Shown here one piece after another: positions 10,356-20,641 of a stretch of DNA of 64,000 nucleotides. The stretch is from contig JAPFFF010000009.1 of assembly GCA_039105265.1 (NCBI GenBank), positions 1,302,001 through 1,366,000 of the forward strand, written 5' to 3'. This DNA is from Tritrichomonas musculus. Lineage: Eukaryota > Parabasalia > Tritrichomonadida > Tritrichomonadidae. Below the pieces are notes generated by a model. That model was given only the letters and a program-made list of their open reading frames with translations. It was not told where the DNA came from and did no database searches. A program made the translations under genes and the position numbers. Each line of letters starts with the position of its first letter. Positions within the stretch are counted from its first letter, which is position 1.

Positions 10356-12552
10356 TAGTCCTAGGAAAAAGAAGTCATCGAAATGAAAAAGGAGTCATCG
10401 GTTCTCAAATAATTGAAAGAATAATTTCAAAATAATTAAAAATAATTCAAAAAAAATATTCAAATTTAATAATTTCCAAATGTTTTTTAAAAACATGAAA
10501 AATATTTAGATGAAAAAAACATTTGATTTGGCTTGAAAAATAAAATATAAAATAATTTTTTGGGATTGGAAAGAGAAATGGGAATATAATATTATAAATG
10601 ATTTTCAAAATTTATAATCATGAGAAAAGAAAGAGTCATTTGGAAAGATAATGTGATTTAGAATTCGGTATCCCTTATAACTTTTGACTTATTTTTAAGT
10701 TCAAATGCTTATATTTGATGAACTTTATTTTTTTTCAAAACAGAAAACAGTTTTTTATTTCAAAGCATTATTTGGCCATAAAAGATTAGAAATTTAGAAT
10801 TTTTAAAACAAAAAACTGAAGATGTAAATTATTTTTTAAAATTAAATTTTTTACTTAATTTTTTAATAATTCAAATGCTATTTATTTGGAAAATAAGTCA
10901 GTGGTAATCTATTATGACCTCTTTGATTTTCTTGTTGGCGATATTGTCTATACAATGTAATTTGATTTATTGACAATGGTTTTCCATTAAAAACTAATTC
11001 GTTAATGTATGCTTTTGAGTAATGTCTGACTTTTGAACAATTCATTAAGTCAAAATGAGCCAATTCTGTAATTGATCCATTATCATATCTAATTTTTGAT
11101 GTGATTCCGGCAGCTTTGATAGCTGATTTACATGTAGGTGGTATTGCTGATCTGTATAAAGAAATAATAATTTTGATTATTTGATTTGTTTGTTGTGATA
11201 AACCTTTGATAATCTGAAAATTCTGTTGAAACTTTTTCATTATGCAAAAAGGCCCAAGTCAAGTGGCTGAGTTTGGTCACTTGAATGGGCCACAAGAAAG
11301 TGGAAGACTATATTTTCTTTTTTTGTATCTATTTTTTCAACAATATTATAATGTGCTTTTAGACCGTCTAAAATTATAACCGCTTTTCCATCATAGCTGA
11401 ATTTTTCTCTTAATTCATGTAGTTTGGGTAAAAATAATGTTTTAAACCAATTTTCAAATGAAAGTGAATTTATATATCCATTGCTGGTATGAACAACCTG
11501 AACTGAATCTGCAGATATATATTCGTATAATTCTTCATCTAATGTTGCTCTTGTAACGGCAATTTGAGGTGAACTAACTAATCCGGCCGGTGATATAGCA
11601 GCGATGCAAGATGATCTGCTGCAAGACCTTGTTACTGGATAATATGTATAAAGTTGATTGTATCCTGCAGGTGCAATTAGTGTCTTGATTTCTGCGTCGG
11701 CAAAATCTTGATTTCCGACCTCATCTATGTTAAAAACGAAATTTATGACTCACTCAATTAATTCTGAGAGTACATTCAAATTCATATCTATTGAAATAAA
11801 ATTCGCTTCAATTCTTTTTGAATCCATAGGTTTTCCTATTACAGTCTTAAAGATATTTGATAATTTTAAATTAATAATATGTCTCAATGTATCACGCTTA
11901 ATCTATATATTAATTTCATTAAAAATAAATTCTTCAAAATCATCAAATCCCGGATATATTGAAAATCCAGGATTTGTATGATATGAATAAATTTTTTGAA
12001 TAACTTTTTGTATTTGTTCATCATTTAATTTTGATGGACGTCCATTTGTGTTTTTTCCATACAAATATTTATTATGTTGATGACGTACAGCATACTTATT
12101 TTCATTTAAAACTTTACCAATACGTTCGTATGATACTTTAATAAAATTGTTATGTATATGTTCACAAATTATTCCAACTTGTTGCCTAAATGTTGTGGCA
12201 AAAATAAAATCTGGTCTATTAATTGCATTTTTATATTCTTGAATTTCAAGTATTGTGCCTTGGAAATCGTTCACAATTGGTAAAGCTGGGATCATATCTT
12301 TTTTTTTTTGCATTTCTCTTGTGATATCACAAAAAATCAATAGATTTGAATAAAAAACTATGAAAAAAAACTCAAACTTTCATTCAATTTTAATCAGAAA
12401 TCTCAATTTATTTTCTTCTCAATTTATAAATTAAAATGATTCTGAAGATGACCCTTTTGACTTTTTGAGAAAAAAGTTATGTTTTTTAGTAACTTTTTGA
12501 AAAAGAATGATGACTCCTTTTTCCAAACGATGACTACTTTTTCCCGGGACTT
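10356..12552 (-). mobile_element. Pogo/Tigger-like DNA transposon
   Basis: The ends are imperfect 48-bp inverted repeats. The left begins TAGTCCTAGGAAAAAGAAGT and the right, read inward, AAGTCCCGGGAAAAAGTAGT. Both then contain AAAAAGGAGTCATC. TA dinucleotides flank the ends (10354-10355 and 12553-12554). At 2.2 kb with one transposase gene this is a typical pogo-like element of the Tc1/mariner superfamily. The ends are about 80 percent alike and the gene is broken, so it is no longer active. Confidence 0.8.
10878..12313 (-). pseudogene. Pogo-like DDE transposase, decayed
   Basis: From an ATG at 12313 the minus strand reads a DNA-binding half with GRPSKLNDEQIQKVIQKI (helix-turn-helix). A DDE-1-type domain follows: VFNIDEVGNQDFADAEIK with the first Asp, then PVTRSCSRSSCIAAISPAG, then VIILDGLKAHYN with the second Asp, then HSSDQTQPLDLGLFA with the third acidic motif. 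A C-terminal segment (MKKFQQNFQIIKGLSQQ to TYFPNK, 10878-11240) continues after a one-base shift. Two in-frame stops (TAG near 11907, TGA near 11744) also interrupt it. The layout matches pogo/Tigger or jerky-like transposases that act at TA targets. It is a non-functional copy. Confidence 0.8.
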
Positions 12553-13565
12553 TACAAAATTACTAATTTTGAAAAATGAGTTTATTTTATTTCAAATTAG
12601 ATGCAGCATTAATCATCTATATGATGCATATAAAGAGGTAGAAAAAAAATTATTTGCCTGAATTTTAGATAGATTTCAAGCCTATATAATCTTTATAATA
12701 TAAGCATTTTATTTATCCATTTTGATACGAATCCTTCTTTTCAATCTTGAGAAAAATGTTCTTTAAAATTGAGAGAAATTTTTTAATACGGCTAAATTAT
12801 GATGAAATTACTTATGCATTTGCTTTTTATTCATTGCCATGATAGTGGATAACTAAGATGATTTTTAAATAACTTTAGCCTATTATGTAAAAAAAGTAAA
12901 TTATAATTATTATTATTTTTTTTTTTTCGTTTAAAAAAGGGACCATCTAAAATAAATAAATTATTTTATCATATCTTTTATTTGATATCTCAAAGATATT
13001 ATGGGAAAAAAGCAAGAAAATGATTTGTACGTTTATTTTACAAAAGGGAAATTATTAGTTTAAATGCTTAAAAATAATAAAAATCATCAAATTTATCCAA
13101 TGTTATATCTAAATATCTGTAAATAAAATCACAATTTGATATCCACCTCAAGAAAAATAGAATATTTTAATTATTCATTCAATTTTTAAATTTGAATACT
13201 TTATTTTTTCATTTGAAATGAATAAAAAAATTGGTTTTTTGGCTTGATAAAAGCTTTTTTTAGTTTATTTTGGCTCAATAATATAATATTTTTTCATTTG
13301 ATCAAAAAATTGGTGAATACCATTTGTTTTAATTTTTTTTTACATATTATCTCATCATGATCATCAACATTTCTTGATTTTTTTTTTTAAATTTATGAGT
13401 TTTACCAAATGAGAATGATTGGAATAATTTGATTTTTAATGATTTTCTCTCAGTTTCCCTGTTGGCTATTAAAAAAAAAACATTATTATATATTAAAACT
13501 TGTTTATTATAGAATGGTTGATTTTATTTGGTTATCTTTCAACATACGATGAATTTCCAATAGAA

Positions 13566-13895
13566 TTATGAAGTATATTTTAAGTTTTTATCATTTAAGA
13601 TGGTATAAATTAAAGCTTCATATTCAAAAAAATGAGAATCAATCCATGATTCATATGATTCTATTAGATTTTCATCTGATAATTTTAGCGGCATGCTACT
13701 TTCTCTATCTGAGTAATAATCTGAACCATATCATATTTTGAATAAGCTAACATAATGGGATAATTTATTTCTCATTTGCGATCTCTCAGGCAATGCTAAA
13801 TAATCAGGTAGGTGTAGCCTTAAAATGTGTTCTTCATTTCGACTTGGGTAATAGCGCCTATTCATATCAAAAGAATTTGGAGAATTTGCATCCAT
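13566..13895 (-). pseudogene. Unknown ORF remnant inside the 8.65-kb element
   Basis: From ATG 13895 the minus strand reads about 109 codons to a TAA at 13566, with one internal stop. Pieces such as MNRRYYPSRNEEHILRLHLP and MPLKLSDENLIESYESWIDS have balanced, protein-like composition, unlike the neighbouring AT-rich DNA. I do not recognise a family. It could be an accessory protein of the enclosing element or a captured host fragment. Confidence 0.45.
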
Positions 13896-13945
13896 TTTAA
13901 AGAAAAAATTTATTTTGTGATATGACCAAACAGCCTTTTAATTTG

Positions 13946-14033
13946 AATGATCGGAGCATTTACTCCCAACTTTTTCTATAAATCATATCATATTTTTTAT
14001 GATATGACCAGATTATAAAATGCTCCGATCATT
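13946..14033. repeat. 88-bp inverted repeat
   Basis: AATGATCGGAGCATTT at 13946-13961 is perfectly inverted at 14018-14033. A second small palindrome (ATCATATCATA/TATGATATGA) lies in the loop. It could be a minimal foldback element. Confidence 0.6.
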
Positions 14034-14429
14034 ATTTCATCCAACTTTTTCATTTATTCATATCATTTTTTCTAAAATCTTATTTATATCTTAAAATTCA
14101 AAAGAAGATTTTTTATGCAAATTTATATTTAATTTTTTAATTTATTTTTAATAAATATATATTCTTTAGTGCCTATGGTCCTGGGCCAATTTTTATAAAT
14201 CTTAATATCAAGTAAAATTTTCTAAAATTTTCTTAAAAATATATTTATCTTGGATTAAAATATATAAATTGTTTTTGTATTTTGCCTTTAAAAGCATTTA
14301 TACTATTAAATTAATTTTAACATCAAAATAATTGAATAATATAGACTTTAAAGCATTTCTAAAAGCGTTTTTATTCATTCGAGAAATTTGTTAAATTTAA
14401 TACATGATTATCTTAATACAGGCTGCGCA

Positions 14430-16865
14430 TTTCAAATCGGCCCTTTTACAGTTTCAAATCGGCCCTTTTTTTTCTTGTGAAACATTTCAATTGCTATTTG
14501 GTCCTAAAAAGTTAACTGATCATCAAAATTAACGGATATACAGTTTCAAATCGGCCCAAATAACGGATATTTCTGTTTCAAGTCGGCCCATTTATAGTTT
14601 CAAATCGGCCCAAAAAACGATAGGAGTAGTTTTTTCGACCAAATAGCGACAGTTATGCACGTTAAAATGATTTTGATTTTTTTTGAATGATATGCAGTTT
14701 CAAATAGGCCCTTTTTTTTGCCTTTTTCACCTATAACTGCTTTTTTCGCCTATTACAGATATATGTAACAAGAAAAGTAATATCATAAATGATATTTCGT
14801 TTTGTATTTTATAAAATTATTATCTATATAGTAATATGAGATCGATATTATTTTTTCTTTAATTGATTCCAATTTTCAATAGTTATTATCTTATACTTAA
14901 AATATGATGAGACGATCATGCTTTCACCTTTTTAGATTTTATTGACCTTGTTATTTTTAATTCACCTTTTTTGTTAGATTTCCTTGAAATACAAGAAGAG
15001 TATATTTAAATATATATAATTAATTAAATAATAATTATATATTATTTATGATCTTTTATATAAATAATTTTAAATTCAAGATATTCATTTATTATCTATC
15101 ATATCACCGATATTATGACACTTAATAAATGTAGTTTCAAATCGGCCCTTTGTGGTTACATTTTTTGGAGATTTCTCAAAATTGCAGTTTCAAATCGGCC
15201 CATTTGCACTTTCAAATCGGCCCAAATAACGTATTATTTCAGCACCTATTTTGAGGCTTTAAACTGTATTATCTTCCTTGTTTGTACTTTATATACATCT
15301 AAAATGAATTTTCTGAGAATAAAAGAATAATATGATAAAAAAACTAGTGATTTGTAATAAATGATATTATATCAGATATTTTTATAATTTTTTTGATGAT
15401 TATTTTGGTTAATTATATTAGAATGAGTACTGAATAATTAGTTTTTTTGCAGATTTTACTTAAAAACTATTTTACATTTATGCAAATACATATTCTGATA
15501 ATAAAATGAGTTGATAAAAAAGAAAAAAATAAGCATAATTATAATCTTTACATGTATAATCAGTTAGGCTTAACTTTTTGTTCTTCATAATGTCAAAAAA
15601 AGACCAATGAATACAATGAAAATTGAAATAATTTTCTTGTAAGTATGTTTAGTAAAAAAAAATGTAAAAAGATACTTATAAATTGATGAAAAGATATTTA
15701 TTAATGATGTAGCTGATTTTCTAAAGGACAAATGCATATTATTGGATTAGAATTTTAATTAAAAAATGTCTTTTGGAATGTACTTAAATCAGATAATTTT
15801 TTTGGATGCGATTCAATCTGACTTGTAATTGTTGTTTCATTAATAATTAATGATCGAATATCATGAATAAAACTGGATAAATTAATGCGTAAAAAAATAT
15901 AATCATTGACATTATCATTTGATTCATATGCTTTAAAAATAAACAAAGATCATAAATCATCAGATATTGAATTCATGAAATATAAAAAAAACTCTTTAAT
16001 ATCTTGAACACCATCAGGTAAGACTTTTGATCCTTCCCATCCTTCCCATTCTTTAAAAAAATTATTAATTGAAATACTATTTGACTTATTTGAATAAAAT
16101 GTATCATATATATCTTTGAGTAATTTTTCATTTATATTGGTTAATGGGTGAGATGAAATATAATCAATAAAATCTGGACAGAGAAAAAGTAGTTGTAGTA
16201 AAGATATCGCATAGCATTTGTTGTCGGTATTATTAATTCCTCTGAAAACATAATAATCTATATCTAAATTTGCTTGTTCTATTGCAGCTAATCGTTGTTT
16301 GAGTAATTCGGGGTTCCTTCGTTCTGACATTTATTTGTAAAATAGTTTTATAAAATTACAAAGTTTTATGGTGAAAAATTGACCATTTCCCCATCGTTAC
16401 TAACTTGCAGTTTCAAATCGGCCCCAAATTTGCAGTTTCAAATCGGCCCTTTATTGCAGTTTCAAATCGGCCCAAATAACGGTTTTTCGAGAAAATCAAA
16501 ATTTGAGTTAATAAAATACTAAATAACTTATATAGATACCTCGTTAAATATATTAATAAAATTGTTTTTATTTTATTTGATACCTGAAAAAATATCATAA
16601 TTTCAAATTTTTTTTAAACTTTTCTTTTATAATTTTTTATAAATTATGGGGTTAATCAATGGTAAAAAATACGAAAAAAATATAAAATTTAAATTTTCAA
16701 AAAAGATATATCAAAACAAAAATAAGATTTTACCCTTTCAAATATTCTAAGATATCTGTCCAACGGATCATATCATCAGTTAACTTTTTAGGACCAAATA
16801 GCAATTGAAATATTTCACAAGAAAAAAAAGGGCCGATTTGAAACTGTAAAAGGGCCGATTTGAAA
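14430..16865. repeat. Dispersed 14-mer TTTCAAATCGGCCC array
   Basis: Exact or one-mismatch copies start at 14430, 14452, 14544, 14577, 14598, 14698, 15135, 15188, 15210, 16411, 16437 and 16460. Inverted copies lie at 16830 and 16852. Many are followed by 'aaataacgg' or 'cttttt'. All but the last two point the same way. None falls inside the USP-like ORF. They may be subterminal transposase-binding sites or the remains of terminal-repeat duplication. Confidence 0.85.
15755..16330 (-). pseudogene. Ubiquitin-specific protease fragment captured in a transposon
   Basis: The ATG at 16330 opens 126 codons, a TGA, then 63 more codons in the same frame. FRGINNTDNKCYAISLLQLL is a recognisable Cys box of the C19 (USP) family, where GLxNxGNTCYxNSxLQ is usual. 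The Gly-Asn-Thr just before the catalytic Cys is replaced by Asp-Asn-Lys. DGVQDIKEFFLYFMNSI corresponds to the QDxxEFL motif. The His box and the rest of the catalytic domain are missing. A peptidase is therefore not expected. It may be a decoy-like fragment or simply decaying cargo. It lies wholly inside the 14422-16873 TIR element. Confidence 0.65.
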
Positions 16866-16873
16866 TGCGCAGC

Positions 16874-18509
16874 ATGTAATTTGTCAAAAAATTTATTATA
16901 TTAAAGCAATATTATTTTTTATGATAGAAATTAATTTTATATTATATTTAATAATTTATATAAACCATTTATATTACCTCTATCCCTTTCGGCCGTATGC
17001 CGTAATTGAAGATTTTTTTATGTAAAGTATTCAAAAAGTTGCACTTTTGCCGTGTGCCGTAGAAGTTTTGTATAATAAACTATTCAATGAACGACCAAAT
17101 AGCCGTATTTTACAAAACCGCCGAAGGGCTAATTACCTCAAAATAGAAATATTCAATTATATCACTAATCAATAATTCTTTGATTTATTATGTAAATTCA
17201 CTTTATATTTCCAAGCAATCTTAATATATATAATTTCCAAACAATTTGAAAATTGAAAAAGCATCTCTCTCCAAATGGTCCCTTTTATCGACATTTTTAT
17301 GATGCTTTTTCATTTATCAAAAATGACATTTTTTGAGTATCTCGATTTTATGCAAAATCTATAATGATAAAATCAGATATTATAATTTAAAATACTTATA
17401 TTTATAATTAAACTTTTAATTTTGGAGTTTAATTTTTGGCATACGCCGTGATATGATCCATCGAATTTTCATTTTTTTCATTTTTGAAATATAAATATCT
17501 TTGATTAAAAATTATATATATCTTATTAATTGCTTTGATTAACATATATGTTTATTAATGAATATATATTTATTTTTATAAATTTTAAACTCTATTATTT
17601 AAAAATTTTCCTACTTCTGCATATAATATATTAAATATAATAATATGGTTGAAAAAGAATCAATCTTGGAAAAATTTCATTCTTCTTTTTTTTATTCAAA
17701 ATCATTCATAAATCACTCATGCATAATTGATATGATTTCAGAATTACATTATTTGATAACACATACAATGAAATATATTATTAATCCTCTAAAAATCATT
17801 GTTGCCCATCAAGATTTCAGGTTTTTCTAAGAAATATACAAATTTCACTTTTTTATTTTTTCTATTATAATAGCATTAAAAATAGAAATTAATCGATAAA
17901 TATTAGGTAAGTATAGAAGAACTATTAAAATAATGAAAATAATTTCTTAATGTCTAAAATTGAAAGTCTTTTTAAGTTATTTCAGAAGTTACTCTTTTTC
18001 ATTAAGGTAATAGATCTTGAGTAGAACCGCCAATTTTATTCTTTCAATATCATTATACTATTTGCATTATATCAAATATTTAAATAAAAATTTAAAAGTT
18101 TTTATTTTTTATTGGAAAAAAAACAAAAAAGTGATATGATTTTTAACTTTATTTTGTGCATCAAAAATTTCTTATATGAAAGTTTTTAGATATCAATTAT
18201 CTGACAAAATTATATCATTACTGATTATGAATTAATGATATTATTATTAAATCCCAAGTTTCAATTATTGAGAATAAAATAAGCATTTTGACTTTTTTTT
18301 ACATTAATGGCAAAATTTCATATAAATCACAAATATAATAGCTCATTTAATTAAATAATGATGTACATAAAATACATTAATAAAGTATATAATATTATCA
18401 AATTATCTTTAAAAAGTATTGAGAAAAATGTGTTTTATTTTTGTGTATCATTCAAAAAGTTGAGCAAACATGATTATGTCCCAAAAACATAATTATGTCC
18501 ACCAACTAT
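16874..18509. other. AT-rich interior of the 8.65-kb element, no gene seen
   Basis: Only chance ORFs are present. A loose inverted pair CCCTTTCGGC (16984) / GCCGAAGGG (17120-17128) encloses several GCCGTA/GCCGTG words, and a similar word recurs near 17440. This may be another small foldback element, but the evidence is weak. Confidence 0.4.
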
Positions 18510-18603
18510 ATATTACTGAAATAATAAATAAATAATCTAATTTTTTATTAAAACATAAATATATTTATGATTTTTTCTCAATAAAATTCTTTTCAAAAAG
18601 TTT

Positions 18604-18625
18604 GTTTCCTTACTTCTGCTGGCCA
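18604..18625. repeat. Right terminal inverted repeat and TSD of the 16-kb insert
   Basis: GTTTCCTTACTTCT at 18604-18617 is the complement of the left end. GCTGGCCA at 18618-18625 is the second target copy. Confidence 0.8.
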
Positions 18626-19367
18626 ATCTTCAATAATTTGAACATTTTGACTGGTAATCCAATTCACTGTTTTTTTTTGCTCGGTGACTTGGAGCACCAT
18701 CTTGTTCGAAAAAGTATTTTTTCTGACCATAAAAATCGTCCAATGAGGTGAAAATTTCATTTTCTGAGAGTAAATTCATATATCCTTCTGTATTTAATTT
18801 TCCTTTAACTAAAACTAAAGGAGAACGCCATCCTTTTCCGATAGCGCCCCAAACCATTATCCCTTGGTTATATTTTTTTTCATTGATGAATGTTCCATCG
18901 TTATAGACACCTCTTTTAACCCAAACTCGTCTTGAATCATCATGCAGACAAAATCTCGACTCGTCAGAAAAGACTACGCAATTTTGCCAGTCAATTTGAC
19001 CTTGCAATTGACCATTACAAAAAACAATCCTATTTTGAATGCGAGTTTCTGTTAAAAATGACCTTCTTCTCTGGATTTTAAATGAAAAATGTATCTCATT
19101 CCTAATTTTATTGATTGTGGTATATGATAGAGAAACTCCAAGAGAAGTTGCTATTTTATTTGATAGTGCAATTCCTCCAATTCTCGGATTTTGGAGAGTT
19201 TCTGTTTCAATGGTCTGGACAATTTCGGGATTTATTTTTGTTGGCCTCCCCATTTTGGCTGATTGTATTTTAATATTAGGATTAAAATTATTTTTCTTTA
19301 TTTGAAAAGCTACACCCTCAAGTAACAGTTCAGTAATCAGATCATCTTTTGTTTTTTTCTTCGACAT
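18618..19367 (-). pseudogene. Tc1/mariner transposase, N-terminal half
   Basis: The ATG at 19367 begins a basic N-terminal region with a GRPTK helix-turn-helix segment (about residues 40-100). The DDE fold follows: first catalytic Asp in VVFSDESRF, the conserved GIMVWGAIG strand, and second Asp in FFEQDGAPSHRAK. A run of nine A after SHRA shifts the frame, so the direct reading ends near 18630. One base fewer reads on as TVNWITSQNVQIIEDWPA and stops exactly at the target duplication of the 16-kb insert. The frameshift may be real decay or a homopolymer sequencing error. The enzyme would cut and paste DNA at TA sites, and it cannot be made whole here because its C-terminal half is 16 kb away. 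Confidence 0.9.
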
Positions 19368-19430
19368 TACATTGATTAAAATAAAAAAATTATCGTATCA
19401 ACTTTTTGAATGCTCCCGACTTTTTAATTT

Positions 19431-19657
19431 TAGTTTACTTAATATGAAAAATAGGCAAAAATTTTCTACAAAATAATCTATTGAAAAGTTCAGAAAAAAA
19501 TATATAGATAGAATAGATAATATCAATGCTGTACAATGAAGTTTATTATTATTATTTTAATAATTATATATTTTATTCACTTTAGTTACTATAAATAAAA
19601 ATCTATAACTTATTTTAATATATTTCATAAAAATAAAAGAATTTATTAATTTTCATT

Positions 19658-19698
<41 letters not shown>

Positions 19699-20641
19699 AA
19701 AAAAAATTTGAGATGATTTCTGAATATAAAAATTATTGAGAGAAAATTCAGAGAAAAATGCTTAAAAATGAAATAACAATATGTGGAATAGGGATGCAGC
19801 TCCCATCATTGGGATTTCAAATCTGAAAAGATGTAGGAAAAAAATGACGTCTGCGGAAGGTTACATTTATGTCAAATTCTTGAAATTATTTTGAGTTTTA
19901 TTTTCTTAACATTAAATAAATGAAAAAACAATATTATATTTTAAAAATATATAATAAATGAATTTTATTTTAATACTTTAATCTCGTTTTCATATATTTT
20001 TCGTTTTTATCCTCTTACCATAAAATTTGAGGCAAGACTAAGAAAATTTTGAGAGTTCAACTCGTCCCTTAAGAAAAAACAAAATTTGTGATTAGGTCAA
20101 TTTTGAATAAATAAAGGTTAATAAAATATAAATTTTTCAATATATTTACATAAATTGATTAATTAATTCATGAATCAATGAATGCAATGAATATGCGATT
20201 AAAATAAAATTGATAGTCTAATGTGATATTAAAAATAACTCAATTTTTTTGATAGAAAATATTAACTCAAAAAGATAACTTTGAATATAAACCAAATTTT
20301 AATAGATACGATAATTAATTGAAATGAAATAAATTTTATGAAAATGGATATTTTAATTCAAATCTAACTAAATTTGAATTAAAAAAAAAAAACATTTAGC
20401 CAAAAATTATCTTCGTAAATTCTAAATAAAAACAAAAATCTATTTCAAGATATTATACATTTATGATATGATAGTGATTAAAGATGGTATTAAAATTTAT
20501 TATATAAATATAATATATCTAGTAACCTAATAAGAAATAGATTTCAAACAAATGATACATTACAAATGAAAGTTTGTAATAATAAAAATGATATCTGGAT
20601 TACATTATGACTTGAATAAATTTTTTTTGAATAATAAATTT
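19431..20641. other. Intergenic AT-rich stretch
   Basis: Lies between the mariner right end and the E2F-like gene's stop. It has a run of about 37 A at 19659-19695. No coding sequence, RNA gene or clear repeat is seen. Confidence 0.5.

Larger units (their letters stand above)
14422..16873. mobile_element. 2.45-kb TIR element carrying a USP-like ORF
   Basis: The ends are about 98-bp inverted repeats with only one or two mismatches. They start GCTGCGCATTTCAAATCGGC at 14422 and continue through TTGCTATTTGGTCCTAAAAA. The right copy ends at 16873. The high identity of the ends suggests a young insertion. Beyond the ends, the interior repeats the 14-mer TTTCAAATCGGCCC. The only protein-like content is a fragment of a ubiquitin-specific protease on the minus strand, and no transposase is present. 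No target duplication is evident. Confidence 0.8.
9855..18509. mobile_element. 8.65-kb TIR-bounded element carrying other elements
   Basis: AGTTGGTGGACATAATT at 9855 is matched by the inverted AATTATGTCCACCAACT ending at 18509. The similarity continues inward for about 45 bases (TGTTTTGG / TGTTTTTGGG). Both sides are flanked by ATATAT, which could be a TA or 6-bp duplication but is too simple to judge. It contains the pogo-like element, an unknown ORF remnant and the USP-carrying element. Without these about 4 kb of AT-rich sequence remains. The family is unknown. Confidence 0.55.
2484..18617. mobile_element. 16.1-kb composite transposon inserted in the mariner gene
   Basis: The segment begins AGAAGTAAGGAAAC and ends with the exact complement GTTTCCTTACTTCT (14-bp terminal inverted repeats). 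It is flanked by GCTGGCC on both sides, extending to GCTGGCCA (8 bp) if the first A is counted as target. Removing it restores the mariner reading frame. The inside is mostly other elements. When these are subtracted only about 1.5-2 kb of backbone remains, including remnants of a transposase on the minus strand. A short inverted end plus an 8-bp, GC-rich, near-palindromic target resembles P/THAP9- or hAT-type cut-and-paste elements. The family assignment is inference. Confidence 0.75.
1662..19430 (-). mobile_element. Tc1/mariner element interrupted by a 16-kb insertion
   Basis: The outer ends are inverted repeats containing TTAAAAAGTCGGGAGCA, at 1665-1681 and as the complement near 19412-19428. 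Each is flanked outside by TA (1660-1661 and 19431-19432), the target duplication of the Tc1/mariner superfamily. Without the insertion at 2484-18617 the element is about 1.63 kb, a normal mariner size. Its single transposase gene on the minus strand lies half at each edge of the insertion. The two coding halves meet in frame at the duplicated target site, so the insertion is clearly secondary. Confidence 0.85.

Noticed and set aside
2484-18617. Polinton/Maverick interpretation of the 16-kb insert
   Set aside because: Length and AG...CT ends fit, but the inverted ends are only 14 bp, the target duplication is 7-8 rather than 6 bp, and no polymerase, integrase, ATPase or capsid-type sequence is seen. 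The bulk is nested DNA transposons.
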